Assembly (NCBI GenBank): GCA_018823745.1
Contig: JAHJHR010000004.1
Location: forward strand, 62,001-126,000
Direction: 5' to 3'
Length of the DNA stretch: 64,000 bases
Origin: Alphaproteobacteria bacterium
GTDB lineage: Bacteria; Pseudomonadota; Alphaproteobacteria; Oceanibaculales; Oceanibaculaceae
In this document: positions 9,373 through 19,041 of the stretch, one piece after another
Position numbering within the stretch: position 1 is the stretch's first letter
Layout of the letters: each line of letters opens with the position of its first letter
Notes under the pieces: generated by a model
Databases searched by the model: none
What the model saw: only the letters and a program-made list of their open reading frames with translations
Told to the model about the DNA's origin: nothing
Translations under genes and position numbers: made by a program

Positions 9373-11853
9373 ATGACAGCGCCAATCGGGGCCTATACCG
9401 GCCCATCGGGGACTAGACTTAACGGCAGCGCCGCACGGGCGGTACTGCTGATGGCCACATCACTGCTTGCGCTGTCCACGGGCCTGCCCGGCGCCTCGGC
9501 ACAACAAGCGCCGGCCCAGATCGCTCAGAGCAGTCAGGTCGCCTTCGATATTCCCGCCCAGCCGCTAGCCGGCGCGCTGACCAGTTTCGGCCGGCAGGCC
9601 GGCTTGCAGGTCACGATGGATACCGCCATCGCGCGCGGTCTTTCGACCACTGCGATCAGCGGCACCATGGCGCCGGGCGAGGCACTGAACCGCCTGCTGG
9701 CGGGCAGCGGCCTGATCTGGACGCAGGTGGACGCCCGGACCATCGAACTGCGCCGGCAGGGCCAGAGCAGCGGTGGGGCGCTGCAACTGTCCCCCATCCA
9801 GGTCGAAGGCGCGCGCAGCGCCGATGCCGGCAAGAGCGAGGGCACCGGCTCCTACACCATTGGCTCCAGCAGCTCCGCTACCAAGCTCGACCTGTCGTTC
9901 CGCGAGACACCGCAATCGGTGACGGTGATGACGCGCCAGCGCCTGGATGATCAGGGGCTGAACGAGATGAAGGATGTGCTGAACCAGGCGGTCGGCGTCA
10001 CGCTGGTAGAATCCGGTGCGCTCGGCACCGACGGCAACCAGGTCTATGTGCGCGGCTTTGCGCTGAACAATTTCCAGGTCAACGGCATTCCGCGCTCCAC
10101 GGTTTACGGCTTCAACGACGAGATCGCCGATCTCGCGACCTATGATCGTGTGGAGATCGTGCGCGGCTCGACCGGCCTGCTGAACGGCGTCGGCGATCCC
10201 TCGGCCTCGGTCAATCTGGTGCGCAAGCGCCCGACCGCGAATTTCCAGGGCTATGTCGAGGGCCAGGTCGGGTCCTGGGATCGCTATCGGGGGGAGATGG
10301 ATGTTTCCGGCTCCCTGGTCGAAAACGGGCGGCTGCGCGGGCGTTTCGTGACCGCCTACCAGGACAGCAACTCCTTCATCGACCGGCTGGAGATGGACAA
10401 GCAGATCGCCTATGGCACGCTGGAAGCCGATCTGACCGAGGACACGCTGCTGACCGTCGGGCTGGAATATCAGAAGCATAATTCCGAACAGGCCTCGCGC
10501 GCCGGCTTCCCGCTGCTCTATGCCGACGGCACACCCACGGATTTCTCGCGCTCGATCAATTCGGCTGCGAACTGGGCCTATTTCATGAATGACAGCATCA
10601 CCGCCTTTGGCAGCCTGGAACACCGCTTCGACAATGGCTGGAAGGTGAAGCTGGATATCGAGAACTCCTGGCGCGAATATGACGGGCTGCTGGGCTATGG
10701 CGTGCGCGGCAACCTGAACCAGGACGGCACCGGCATGGGCATCTGGCCCGGGCGCTGGAATTCCGATCTGGAGCAGACCTCGATCGGCGTCGATCTGTCC
10801 GGCCCCTATGAAATGTTCGGCCGCAAGCATGAGCTGATGCTGGGCACCAGCGGGTATCACGCGCATCGCCAGGGGCTGGACTATCCGCTCTGGTATCTCA
10901 CCGGCTATGATCCCAGCATCCCGGATTACTTCAACTGGAACGGCGAGATCGCGCAGCCGGCACTGGACTCCACCGGCTGGTCGGAGACCAAGGAGCGGCA
11001 ATATGGCGTCTATGCCGCGACCCGTCTGCGCCCGACGGATTCTCTGTCGGTCATCCTGGGCAGCCGGCTCAGCAAATGGGAGGAGGAGACCCGCAGCTTC
11101 CCCAACAGTGGTGCCTCCCGCGCCACCAGGCGGGCGGAAAACGGGGTGCTGGTGCCCTATGCCGGCGTTGTCTACGACCTGACCGATATCTGGTCAGTCT
11201 ATGCCAGCTATACCAGCATCTTCAAGCCGCAGAGCCAGAAGGGTACCTCCGGCCTGACGCTGGACCCGCTGGAAGGCAATGCCTATGAGGCGGGCGTGAA
11301 GGCGGAATTCTATGAGGGCCGGCTGAATGCCAGCTTTGCCGTCTTCAGGATTGAGCAGGACAATCTGGCGGTCATCGATCCGGGTCAGTTCGCGCCCGAT
11401 GGATCGCAGGCCTACAGGGCGGCGAAAGGCACCACCAGCGAGGGCTTCGAGGTGGAGATGAATGGCGAGCTGATGCCGGGCTGGCAGATCGGTGGCGGTT
11501 ACAGCCGGGCCGTGCCGGAGGACGCCAACGGCACGCGGCTGACCACCAACATCCCGAAGGACAGCTTCAAGCTGTTCTCGACCTACCAGTTGCCGGGGGA
11601 ATGGCGTGACCTGACGGTCGGCGGCAATCTGCGCTGGCAGGGCGATGCCTATAGCCGCATCAGCAACACGGAGTTCCAGCAGGATGCTTTCACCCTGGTC
11701 GACCTGATGCTGCGCTACCAGCTGACGGACAACGTCTCCGCCAGTCTGAACCTGAACAACATCTTCGACGAAAAATACCTGACCGATATCGCCTTCAACG
11801 GCTATTGGGGCGAACCGCGCAGCGTGATGGTCAGCCTGCGCGCGACCTGGTAG
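9373..11853 (+). CDS. TonB-dependent siderophore receptor with N-terminal signalling (STN) domain
   Basis: 826-residue outer-membrane receptor that imports a ferric siderophore with energy from TonB. Seen in order: signal peptide (LLMATSLLALSTGLPGASAQ), STN signalling domain at about residues 55-130 (FDIPAQPLAGALTSFGRQAG, then APGEALNRLLAGSGL), TonB box/plug (FRETPQSVTVMTRQRL, VYVRGFALNNFQVNGI, DRVEIVRGSTGLLNG) and a 22-strand barrel ending in the terminal aromatic strand VMVSLRATW. The siderophore-type receptor family (FpvA/FhuE/FoxA-like) fits. The ATG is preceded by AAGAAGGGG. With the upstream sigma/FecR pair it forms a cell-surface signalling system. The ligand cannot be told from sequence. 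Confidence 0.95.
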   Translation: MTAPIGAYTGPSGTRLNGSAARAVLLMATSLLALSTGLPGASAQQAPAQIAQSSQVAFDIPAQPLAGALTSFGRQAGLQVTMDTAIARGLSTTAISGTMAPGEALNRLLAGSGLIWTQVDARTIELRRQGQSSGGALQLSPIQVEGARSADAGKSEGTGSYTIGSSSSATKLDLSFRETPQSVTVMTRQRLDDQGLNEMKDVLNQAVGVTLVESGALGTDGNQVYVRGFALNNFQVNGIPRSTVYGFNDEIADLATYDRVEIVRGSTGLLNGVGDPSASVNLVRKRPTANFQGYVEGQVGSWDRYRGEMDVSGSLVENGRLRGRFVTAYQDSNSFIDRLEMDKQIAYGTLEADLTEDTLLTVGLEYQKHNSEQASRAGFPLLYADGTPTDFSRSINSAANWAYFMNDSITAFGSLEHRFDNGWKVKLDIENSWREYDGLLGYGVRGNLNQDGTGMGIWPGRWNSDLEQTSIGVDLSGPYEMFGRKHELMLGTSGYHAHRQGLDYPLWYLTGYDPSIPDYFNWNGEIAQPALDSTGWSETKERQYGVYAATRLRPTDSLSVILGSRLSKWEEETRSFPNSGASRATRRAENGVLVPYAGVVYDLTDIWSVYASYTSIFKPQSQKGTSGLTLDPLEGNAYEAGVKAEFYEGRLNASFAVFRIEQDNLAVIDPGQFAPDGSQAYRAAKGTTSEGFEVEMNGELMPGWQIGGGYSRAVPEDANGTRLTTNIPKDSFKLFSTYQLPGEWRDLTVGGNLRWQGDAYSRISNTEFQQDAFTLVDLMLRYQLTDNVSASLNLNNIFDEKYLTDIAFNGYWGEPRSVMVSLRATW

Positions 11854-11900
11854 TCCAGCCCGCCCGGCCCGCGGAGACGGTCCTGCCGTCATCCGCGGAG

Positions 11901-12803
11901 TTAGGCGACCGCAAGAGGCGGGTGCGTATTGCGGGCCTTGATCAGGGCGGCGACGAAGGCGCGCACGATGCGGGCCTGCTGCATGTCGGGCCGGAACAGC
12001 AGATGGCTTCGGAACGGCACTTCCGGCTCGAACGGCCGGAAGACGACGCCGCGTGCGGCAAAGCCATCGGCCGAGAGCGGGTTGATCAGCCCGACGCCGA
12101 CGCCCTCCAGCGCCAGTGCACAGACCGTGGTGGAATTCGGCGTTTCGGTGACCAGCACCGGCTTTGCGCCGACCGCGTCGAAGGCCTGTTGCAGGCGCAG
12201 CCGCGCCCGGTCCTCCGGCGACAAAGCGATGTAATCCACGCCATGCAGATCCTGCGGTCGGATGGTTTTCAGCGCCGCCAGCGGATGGCCGGGCGGCAGG
12301 GCGATGACGCCGGGATAGCTGGCGAAAAGCTGGTGATCGACACCCGACAGATCGATCTCGTCGGCGGCCAGCCCCAGATCGAAGCCGCCATCGGCGACAT
12401 GATTACGCACCGCCGCCGAGGACATCACGCTCAGCGTCACGGTGATCGCCGGATGCCGGTCGCGGAATAGCCGGATGGCGCGCGGCAGCAGCGTCGAGCC
12501 AAAGGCTGCCAGGCTGGCCACCCGGACATTGCCGGAACCGAAATCCCGGATTCGCGCTGCGGCGGCGCGCAGCCGGTCAAGGCCGACAAAGCTGGCATCG
12601 ACATCGCGAAAGAACATCTGGCCCTCGGGCGTCGGCACCAGCCTTCCCTTCACCCGGTCGAACAGGGCGAAGCCGAGCCGGGCCTCAAGCTCCGTCAGGC
12701 TGCGGCTGACCGCCGGCTGGGTGATGCCCATCAGCTCCGCCGCACGGGAGACGGTGCCGCTGATCATCACCGACCGGAAGGCCTCGATCTGCCGCAGGTT
12801 CAT
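11901..12803 (-). CDS. LysR-family transcriptional regulator
   Basis: 300-residue LTTR. The N-terminal winged HTH (MNLRQIEAFRSVMISGTVSRAAELMGITQPAVSRSLTELEARLG) is canonical, followed by a substrate-binding domain. It is transcribed divergently from metC with an 87-nt gap, and LTTRs often control the divergent neighbour. Control of metC or sulfur metabolism is therefore plausible but not shown. No clear effector-specific motif is seen. Confidence 0.92.
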   Translation of the reverse strand: MNLRQIEAFRSVMISGTVSRAAELMGITQPAVSRSLTELEARLGFALFDRVKGRLVPTPEGQMFFRDVDASFVGLDRLRAAAARIRDFGSGNVRVASLAAFGSTLLPRAIRLFRDRHPAITVTLSVMSSAAVRNHVADGGFDLGLAADEIDLSGVDHQLFASYPGVIALPPGHPLAALKTIRPQDLHGVDYIALSPEDRARLRLQQAFDAVGAKPVLVTETPNSTTVCALALEGVGVGLINPLSADGFAARGVVFRPFEPEVPFRSHLLFRPDMQQARIVRAFVAALIKARNTHPPLAVA

Positions 12804-12914
12804 GACCGCCTCTCCGAGGTATAAGGTTTAGGCATAGACTACGGCTTTCCTGTCAATTGTTCTACTGGGCTGCCCATGCGGTAATGCGCCATGACTGACC
12901 TGACGAGGATTCCC

Positions 12915-14084
12915 ATGCGCGACCAGACTCTCTGCGTTCACCGGCCGGCCGTCTCCCAGGAAGGCTATGCCAGCCTGGCCACCCCGACTCACCGGGCCTC
13001 GACCATTGTCTTTGCCGATGCGCAAGCCTATGCCGAGCGCGGCAAGCGCGGGCCGGATGGCTATACCTATGGGCTACATGGCACGCCAACCAGCCGGACG
13101 CTGGAAGCCTCCCTGACCGCGCTGGAGCAGGGCGTGCGCACGGTGCTGGTGCCCTCGGGACAGGCCGGCATTGCGATGGTGTTCCTGACGCTGCTGCAGC
13201 CGGGCGACACGGTGCTGATCCCCGACACGGTCTATCCGCCCGCCACCAGCCTGTGCGAGGATTTCCTGAAGCCGCGCGGCATCGGCTACCGCGTCTATGA
13301 CCCGATGATCGGCGCCGGCATTGCCGATCTGATCGACGAGACGGTGAAGCTGGTCTGGACCGAATCGCCGGGCTCGACGACGATGGAGGTGCAGGATATC
13401 CCTGCCATTGTGGCGGCTGCCCACGCCAGAGGCGTGCCGGTCGGCTGCGACAATACCTGGGCGACGCCACTGTATTTCAAGCCGTTGGCCCATGGCGTCG
13501 ATTTCGTCGTCGAGGCTCTGACCAAATATGCCGGCGGCCATTCCGATCTGCTGATGGGCTCGATCAGCGTCCGCGAGTTGGCGCAGCACCGGCGGCTGAA
13601 GGACACGATCCGGGCGCTGGGCATCGGTGTCTCGCCGGATGAGTGCAGCCTGGTGCTGCGCGGACTGGAGACGATGGCGGTGCGGCTGGCCCATGCCTCC
13701 GCCGTGGCGCTGGATTTCGCCCGTCGGATGGCCGACCGCCTGCCGGCCGAGCTGGTCCTGCACCCGGCGCTGCCCGGCTGTCCGGGGCATGATCTGTGGC
13801 GGCGGGATTTCGCCGGCGCCAGCGGCGTGTTCAGTCTGGTCGTGCCGCAGGGTGCGGAAGCGGCCCTGCCCGGCCTGATGACCGCTGCGCGCATCTGCGC
13901 CATCGGGGCGTCCTGGGGCGGCACCCGCAGCCTGCTGGCGCCGATGAACATCGCCGGCGAGCGCCGGATCGGCCGGGCGGTGCATCGCGGCACCATCCTG
14001 CGGATCAGCATCGGGCTGGAAGACCCGGCCGAGCTGTGGGCCGATCTGGAACCGATTGTCGAGGCGATAGCTACCGCCCGATAA
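12915..14084 (+). CDS. metC: cystathionine beta-lyase (Cys/Met-metabolism PLP enzyme)
   Basis: PLP-dependent enzyme of the trans-sulfuration family. It is expected to cleave cystathionine to homocysteine, pyruvate and ammonia. The PLP lysine lies in EALTKYAGGHSD (about residue 204 from this start). YTYGLHGTPTSRTLE and the active-site GSTTMEVQDIPAI and CDNTWATP motifs are present. The ATG at 12915 has GAGG about 6 nt upstream; an ATG at 12891 would add 8 residues but lacks a ribosome site. It is divergent from the LysR gene and ends directly against the convergent pxpA stop codon. A related family member such as a gamma-lyase cannot be fully excluded, but the length and motifs fit MetC. Confidence 0.88.
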   Translation: MRDQTLCVHRPAVSQEGYASLATPTHRASTIVFADAQAYAERGKRGPDGYTYGLHGTPTSRTLEASLTALEQGVRTVLVPSGQAGIAMVFLTLLQPGDTVLIPDTVYPPATSLCEDFLKPRGIGYRVYDPMIGAGIADLIDETVKLVWTESPGSTTMEVQDIPAIVAAAHARGVPVGCDNTWATPLYFKPLAHGVDFVVEALTKYAGGHSDLLMGSISVRELAQHRRLKDTIRALGIGVSPDECSLVLRGLETMAVRLAHASAVALDFARRMADRLPAELVLHPALPGCPGHDLWRRDFAGASGVFSLVVPQGAEAALPGLMTAARICAIGASWGGTRSLLAPMNIAGERRIGRAVHRGTILRISIGLEDPAELWADLEPIVEAIATAR

Positions 14085-14810
14085 TCAGGCCGCCTGCAGC
14101 GCCAGTTCGCGATGCACGGCGCGCGCAAGGTCGACCGCGCCCGGCGTGTCGGAATGGATGCACACCGTATCCGCCCGCATCGCGATGTCACGGCCGCTGA
14201 TCGCGCTTGCCTTGCCCTCCCGGACGGCCCGGATGACCTTCCGGGCCGCGTCGGCGGAATCGACCGCATGGTGTTCGCGGGTCATGACCAGGCTGCCGGA
14301 ATCGTCATACTCCAGATCGGCATAATACTCAGCCAGCATGGTCAGGCCGCGCGCCGTATAGACCGCCTCATGCTGGGTGCCGGCCATGCCGAGCACCGGC
14401 ACGTCGAAGACCGCCACGGCATCGGCAATGGCCTCGGCCAGTGCGGCATCGCGGGCGGCCACGACATAGAGCGCGCCATGCGGCTTGATGTGGTTCAGCA
14501 CCATGCCCTCGGCATCGAGAAACGCCTTCAGCGCGCCTACCTGATAGAGGATGCAGGCCGACAGCTCGTCGCGCTGCATCTTCATCTCGCGCCGGCCGAA
14601 ACCCTGCAGATCAGGGAAGGAGGGATGCGCACCGACCTTCACGCCATGGCTTTTCGCCAGCCGGACCGTGCGGCGCATCACCGCCGGGTCGCCGGCATGA
14701 AAGCCGCAGGCGACATTGGCAATGTCGATGAAGGGCATGATTCCCTCATCATCGCCGCAGCGAAACAGGCCGAAGCCTTCGCCCATGTCACAATTGATCG
14801 GAACGGACAT
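14085..14810 (-). CDS. pxpA: 5-oxoprolinase subunit A-type protein (LamB/YcsF family)
   Basis: 241-residue LamB/YcsF protein. The N-terminal signature INCDMGEGFG, the metal-site GFHAGDPAVM and HPSFPDLQGFGRR motifs and HIKPHGALY are all present. In bacteria PxpA works with PxpB and PxpC to open 5-oxoproline with ATP. No pxpB or pxpC is nearby; instead the gene ends an operon with allophanate hydrolase and an oligopeptide-type ABC importer. The ATG at 14810 is preceded by AGGAG. The substrate in this setting may be a lactam or amide other than oxoproline, which is inference. Confidence 0.85.
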   Translation of the reverse strand: MSVPINCDMGEGFGLFRCGDDEGIMPFIDIANVACGFHAGDPAVMRRTVRLAKSHGVKVGAHPSFPDLQGFGRREMKMQRDELSACILYQVGALKAFLDAEGMVLNHIKPHGALYVVAARDAALAEAIADAVAVFDVPVLGMAGTQHEAVYTARGLTMLAEYYADLEYDDSGSLVMTREHHAVDSADAARKVIRAVREGKASAISGRDIAMRADTVCIHSDTPGAVDLARAVHRELALQAA

Positions 14811-14872
14811 TCGTTTCTCCTGAGGTGAGGACCCTCACACTATGGGAAACAAATCCGCGGGACGCCAGCCGG

Positions 14873-16669
14873 TTAGGCGCGCGTGGAGTCCAGCCATTGC
14901 CGCCAGCCGCCATGGGCGGTGATGTCACGGGCGGCCGCCACGGCATGGGCCTCGCACAGAAAGCCGGGGACCCACCGACCATCGGCCAGTTCCACCTTGC
15001 CGATGGCCAGCGGGGCGGCGATGTCCTGCATGAACCGGCCCATCGCGGAGGCTGGCAGGGTCCAGAGTTCGCCGGCAACCGCCGCACCGCTTGCCTCGTC
15101 GCGGACCAGGCCGGGGCGTGGCGGCGACAGCGATTCCAGCGCGTGCAGGCGATAGCAGGCTGCCGTCTCGATGACAGCGCTCATCCTGCCGCCCAGCCCG
15201 GCCAGCGCCGGGTTCAGTGGCAGGCCTTGCATATGCGCGCCGAAGATCGCCAGCTCGATGCGGTCCGTTGCGGGTGCCGGTAAAGCCGCAGAGGGCAGGG
15301 GCTTTCCGGTCGCGCCCATCTTCAGCCCGGCGGCTTCGTGCAGCTGGCCGCCCAGATGCAACAGGGCGGCATCGTGGAAGGCGGGGGCAAAGAGCGTCAC
15401 GCCGAAGGGCAACCCGTCGGGCTGGAAGCCGGCGGGGACCGCCACCGCCGACAGATCCAGCAGATTCATGAAATTGGTGTAGTGGCCAAGCTGGCTGTTC
15501 AGGCGCACCGGGTCGGCCTCGACAGCAGCGATGGTGTGGATGGTGCCGGCGGTTGGGGTCAGAATGGCGTCGACTTTGGTCCAGGCGGCTTCGGCCTGCC
15601 GGGCCAGCGCGCGCAGCTCATACAGCGCGTTGAAGGAATCGACGGCGCTGAAGCGTTTGCCGCCCTCGACGATGCCGAGCACCACCGGGTGGATGCTGTC
15701 CGGGTTGCGGGCGAGAAAATCGGCGATGGCGGCGGTGCGCTCCGCCACCCAGGGGCCGTCATAGAGCAGCCGGGCGGCGGCCAGGAAGGGCGTCAGGTCG
15801 ATCTCGACCAGCGTGGCTCCCATCTCGGCGCAGCGCTGCTTTGCCGCCTCGAACAGGGCGGGGGTATGCGGGTTGCCGAAAAAGGCGAGGTCTTCGGCAC
15901 GCGGCACGCCGAGCCGCAGCGCTTTCGGCTCGGGCAGGCCAGGCAGGCTGGCGGGGGCGGGCCGGGCGAAGGGATCGGCCGGATCGTATTGCCCGGCAAT
16001 CGCTGCCACGGCGGCGGCATCGGCGCAGTTCAGCGCGAAGATTGTCACGCAATCCAGCGAGCGGCAGGCCGGCACGACGCCCCGCGTGCTGACCAGCCCG
16101 CGCGTGCCTTTCCAGCCGACGATGTTGCAGAAGGCCGCCGGCACCCGGCCGGAGCCGGCGGTATCCGTGCCCAGCGAGAAGCTGACCGCCCCGGCGCTGA
16201 CCGCCACCGCCGAGCCGGAGCTGGAACCGCCCGAGACATAGGCCGGGTCGAACGGATTGCGGCAGGCGCCATAGGGCGAGCGCACGCCGACCAGCCCGGT
16301 GGCGAACTGGTCCAGATTGGTCTTGCCGATCAGGATGGCCCCGGCGGTGCGCAAAGCGGCGACAGCGCCGGAATCCTCCGCCGGGTCGAAGGCGAAATCC
16401 GGGCATCCGGCGGTCGTGGGCAGGCCGGCGGCGTCGATATTGTCCTTCACCGCGAAGGGCACGCCATAGAGCGGCAGGCCGGCCCGGTCGCGCCCGGCCA
16501 GGGCGGCGGCGTCAGCCAGAATGTCGGCCTCCTCGCGCAGCGCGATCCAGACATTATCGGCGGCCTGCGCACGCGCCCGGCGCAGCGCCTCGCGCAGGAT
16601 CGCGGCAGGGTCGCCACCCCCGGCATAGAAGGCGGACAGGGCGGCAAGGTCGAAGGAGTGATCGGACAT
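14873..16669 (-). CDS. atzF: allophanate hydrolase
   Basis: 598-residue amidase-signature enzyme that hydrolyses allophanate to ammonia and CO2. The catalytic triad is visible: Lys75 (PFAVKDN), cis-Ser149 (VSGGSSSGS) and nucleophile Ser173 (GTDTAGSGR). The last ~140 residues match the second domain of AtzF proteins (FGAHMQGLPLNPAL, PGFLCEAHAVAAA, ITAHGGWRQWL), which separates it from generic amidases. The ATG overlaps the stop of the GntR gene by 1 nt (TGATG). No urea carboxylase gene is seen here, so the source of allophanate, or whether the substrate is a related carboxamide, is open. Confidence 0.9.
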   Translation of the reverse strand: MSDHSFDLAALSAFYAGGGDPAAILREALRRARAQAADNVWIALREEADILADAAALAGRDRAGLPLYGVPFAVKDNIDAAGLPTTAGCPDFAFDPAEDSGAVAALRTAGAILIGKTNLDQFATGLVGVRSPYGACRNPFDPAYVSGGSSSGSAVAVSAGAVSFSLGTDTAGSGRVPAAFCNIVGWKGTRGLVSTRGVVPACRSLDCVTIFALNCADAAAVAAIAGQYDPADPFARPAPASLPGLPEPKALRLGVPRAEDLAFFGNPHTPALFEAAKQRCAEMGATLVEIDLTPFLAAARLLYDGPWVAERTAAIADFLARNPDSIHPVVLGIVEGGKRFSAVDSFNALYELRALARQAEAAWTKVDAILTPTAGTIHTIAAVEADPVRLNSQLGHYTNFMNLLDLSAVAVPAGFQPDGLPFGVTLFAPAFHDAALLHLGGQLHEAAGLKMGATGKPLPSAALPAPATDRIELAIFGAHMQGLPLNPALAGLGGRMSAVIETAACYRLHALESLSPPRPGLVRDEASGAAVAGELWTLPASAMGRFMQDIAAPLAIGKVELADGRWVPGFLCEAHAVAAARDITAHGGWRQWLDSTRA

Positions 16670-17364
16670 CAGGGAGTCTCTTGCGGCAGGCTGGTACGGG
16701 TGTCGCTGACAAAGGCGGCGCTGGCGGCGCTGACAGTGATGACATGGGCGCGGGTGGCTATCGCCGCCGCCTCGCCATCGCCGCGCAATATGGCGGTGAC
16801 AATGGCGTCATGTTCCTCCCAGCTCTTGCGCAGCCGGCCGAGCATGCGGAACTGGGCGCGTCGGAACGGGGCGAGCCGGCTGCGCGTGGTGCTGACCAGA
16901 TCGCGCAGATAGCTGCTGTGGCAGCCTTCATAGATCAGCCCGTGGAACTGCAGGTTGAAACTGGAATAGGCATCCTGCGCGCCATCATGCACCAGCGTCG
17001 CGGCGGATTGATGCAGCGCGTCCAGCGCGCGGCGCTCCCCGGCTGACATGCGCAGGGCGGCCAGCCGGGCGCAGGCCGATTCCAGCTCCGCCATGGCCTC
17101 GAACATATCGGTCAGGCGCTGGTCGGTGATGATGGCGACGACACAGCCGCGATTGGGCCGGCGCTCGGCCAGTCCCATGGCGGAAAGCTGGCCCAGCGCC
17201 TCGCGCACCGGGGTTCGCGACACGCCGAAGCGGTCGGCCAGCCCCAGCTCGTCCAGCTTCTCGCCCGGCGGCAGGATGCCATTGACGATGTCATCGGCGA
17301 GGGTGCGGATCATCTCGTCGACGGTGGTGCCGGCGCGCAGCAAAGCGCGTTTCTGCTGCATCAT
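16669..17364 (-). CDS. GntR-family (FCD domain) transcriptional regulator
   Basis: 231 residues: an N-terminal GntR winged HTH (IVNGILPPGEKLDELGLADRFGVSRTPVREALGQLS) and an all-helical FCD effector domain with the metal/ligand histidines expected in the C-terminal half. It is encoded inside the ABC-atzF-pxpA operon, overlapping the ATPase gene by 4 nt (ATGA) and atzF by 1 nt, so it is most likely the local repressor. A 16-bp palindrome in front of the operon (22642-22657) is a good candidate operator. Confidence 0.9.
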   Translation of the reverse strand: MMQQKRALLRAGTTVDEMIRTLADDIVNGILPPGEKLDELGLADRFGVSRTPVREALGQLSAMGLAERRPNRGCVVAIITDQRLTDMFEAMAELESACARLAALRMSAGERRALDALHQSAATLVHDGAQDAYSSFNLQFHGLIYEGCHSSYLRDLVSTTRSRLAPFRRAQFRMLGRLRKSWEEHDAIVTAILRGDGEAAAIATRAHVITVSAASAAFVSDTRTSLPQETP

Positions 17365-19031
17365 GCGACCGGCTCCGGCCGGGCATGGACCGTGCTGTGG
17401 CCCGGCGGATGCGGGATCGCCTCCAGCAGGGTGCGGGTATAGGCATCGGCCGGGGCGCGCAGCACGCTCTCGGTCTCGCCTTCCTCGATGATGCGGCCCT
17501 GGCGCATGACCATGACCCGGTCGCAGATCAGCCGCACCACGTTCAGGTCATGGCTGATGAACAGATAGCTCATGCCCAGCTCGACCTTCAGATCGGCCAG
17601 CAGATTCAGCACCACGGCCTGAACCGAGACATCCAGCGCCGCCGTCGGCTCATCCAGGATCAGCAGCTTCGGGTCCAGGGCGATGGCCCGCGCAATGCCG
17701 ACGCGCGCCTTCTGCCCGCCGGAGAGCTGATGCGGGAACCGGTCCAGCAGATCGATGGGCAGGCCGACCAGACGGGCCAGCGACTCGATCTTCTCACGGG
17801 CCTCGGCGCGGCGCATGCCGGCCAGTCGGTACATCGGGTCAGCAATGGAATCGAAGGCGCTCCAGCGCGGGTTCAGGCTGTCGGTCGGGTCCTGGAAGAC
17901 CATCTGCAGCTTGCCGCGCTCGGGCGAGCGGGCGAAGCGCCCGGCCGGGATCGCCGCGATATCGGTGCCGTCGAAGCGTATAGCGCCGCTGGTCGGGTCG
18001 AGCAGCCGCATGACCATGGCGGAGGTGGTGGATTTGCCGCAGCCACTTTCCCCGACCAGACCCAGGCTCTCGCCCTGATGGACGGTGAAGGAGATGCCAT
18101 CGACGGCGCGGAAGGCGGCGCTGCCGTTGCGGGCGGGGAATTCCTTCACCATGTCGCGGATTTCCAGCAGCGGCTCGCCGCGTGGCAGGATTGCCGGGGC
18201 CGGGCGCGGTTCGGGCAGCAGATCCCGAATCTGCGAATCGAGCCGCGGCGTGGCGCGCAGCAGGCGCTTCGTATAGGGGTGGGTGGGATCGGCGAACAGG
18301 CTGTCGGTGCGCGCCTGTTCCACCACCTTGCCCTTTTCCATGACGACGATGCGGTCGCAATAGGCGGCGGCGAGGCCCAGGTCATGGGTGATCAGCAGGC
18401 TGGACATGCCGCGTTCGCGCGTCAGCTCCACCATCAGGTCCATGACGGTCTTCTGCGTCGTCACGTCCAGGCCGGTCGTCGGCTCGTCGGCGATCAGCAA
18501 TTGCGGCCGGCAGGCCAGCGCGATGGCGATGACGACGCGCTGGCACATGCCGCCTGACAGCTCGAACGGATAGGCGTGGTAGCGTTCCTCCGGATTGGCG
18601 ATCTTCACCGTGCGCAGGATCTCGATGGCGGCCTTCTTCGCGGTGGCGCGCACGGCCAGCGCATGCTCGATCAGCACATCCTCGATCTGCCGGCCGATAG
18701 CGCGGATCGGGTTCAGCGCAGCGCGCGGATTCTGGAACACCATCGACATTTCGCGGCCGCGCAGCTCCGTCATCACCTTTTCCGGGGCCTTGTCGATGCC
18801 GATGCCGCCGAAAACGATGGAGCCGCCGGCAATCCGCCCGGCCCGGTCGAGGATGCGCATCACGGCATAGGAGGTGACGGACTTGCCGGAGCCGGATTCG
18901 CCGACCACGCCGACCGTCTCGCCTTTGCCGATGGCGAAGGAGACACGCTCGATGGCTGTGACCGCGCCGTTCCGGGTGGCGAACTCGACCGTCAGATCGC
19001 GGATGTCCAGCAGGGGGATGGCGTTCATCAT
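17361..19031 (-). CDS. fused double ATP-binding subunit of an oligopeptide-type ABC importer (DppD-DppF / GsiA-like)
   Basis: Two ABC domains in one chain of about 556 residues. The first has Walker A GESGSGKS and signature LSGGMCQ. The second has Walker A GESGCGKST and signature LSGGQKA. Each is followed by the C-terminal oligopeptide-transporter extension (THPYTKRLLRATP in the first). The ATG at 19031 follows GAGGAGG by 5 nt; a longer reading to 19082 lacks this. The tandem fusion is as in GsiA of glutathione importers. Permeases and the binding protein are encoded immediately upstream. Confidence 0.92.
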   Translation of the reverse strand: MMNAIPLLDIRDLTVEFATRNGAVTAIERVSFAIGKGETVGVVGESGSGKSVTSYAVMRILDRAGRIAGGSIVFGGIGIDKAPEKVMTELRGREMSMVFQNPRAALNPIRAIGRQIEDVLIEHALAVRATAKKAAIEILRTVKIANPEERYHAYPFELSGGMCQRVVIAIALACRPQLLIADEPTTGLDVTTQKTVMDLMVELTRERGMSSLLITHDLGLAAAYCDRIVVMEKGKVVEQARTDSLFADPTHPYTKRLLRATPRLDSQIRDLLPEPRPAPAILPRGEPLLEIRDMVKEFPARNGSAAFRAVDGISFTVHQGESLGLVGESGCGKSTTSAMVMRLLDPTSGAIRFDGTDIAAIPAGRFARSPERGKLQMVFQDPTDSLNPRWSAFDSIADPMYRLAGMRRAEAREKIESLARLVGLPIDLLDRFPHQLSGGQKARVGIARAIALDPKLLILDEPTAALDVSVQAVVLNLLADLKVELGMSYLFISHDLNVVRLICDRVMVMRQGRIIEEGETESVLRAPADAYTRTLLEAIPHPPGHSTVHARPEPVA

Positions 19032-19041
19032 CGATGCCTCC

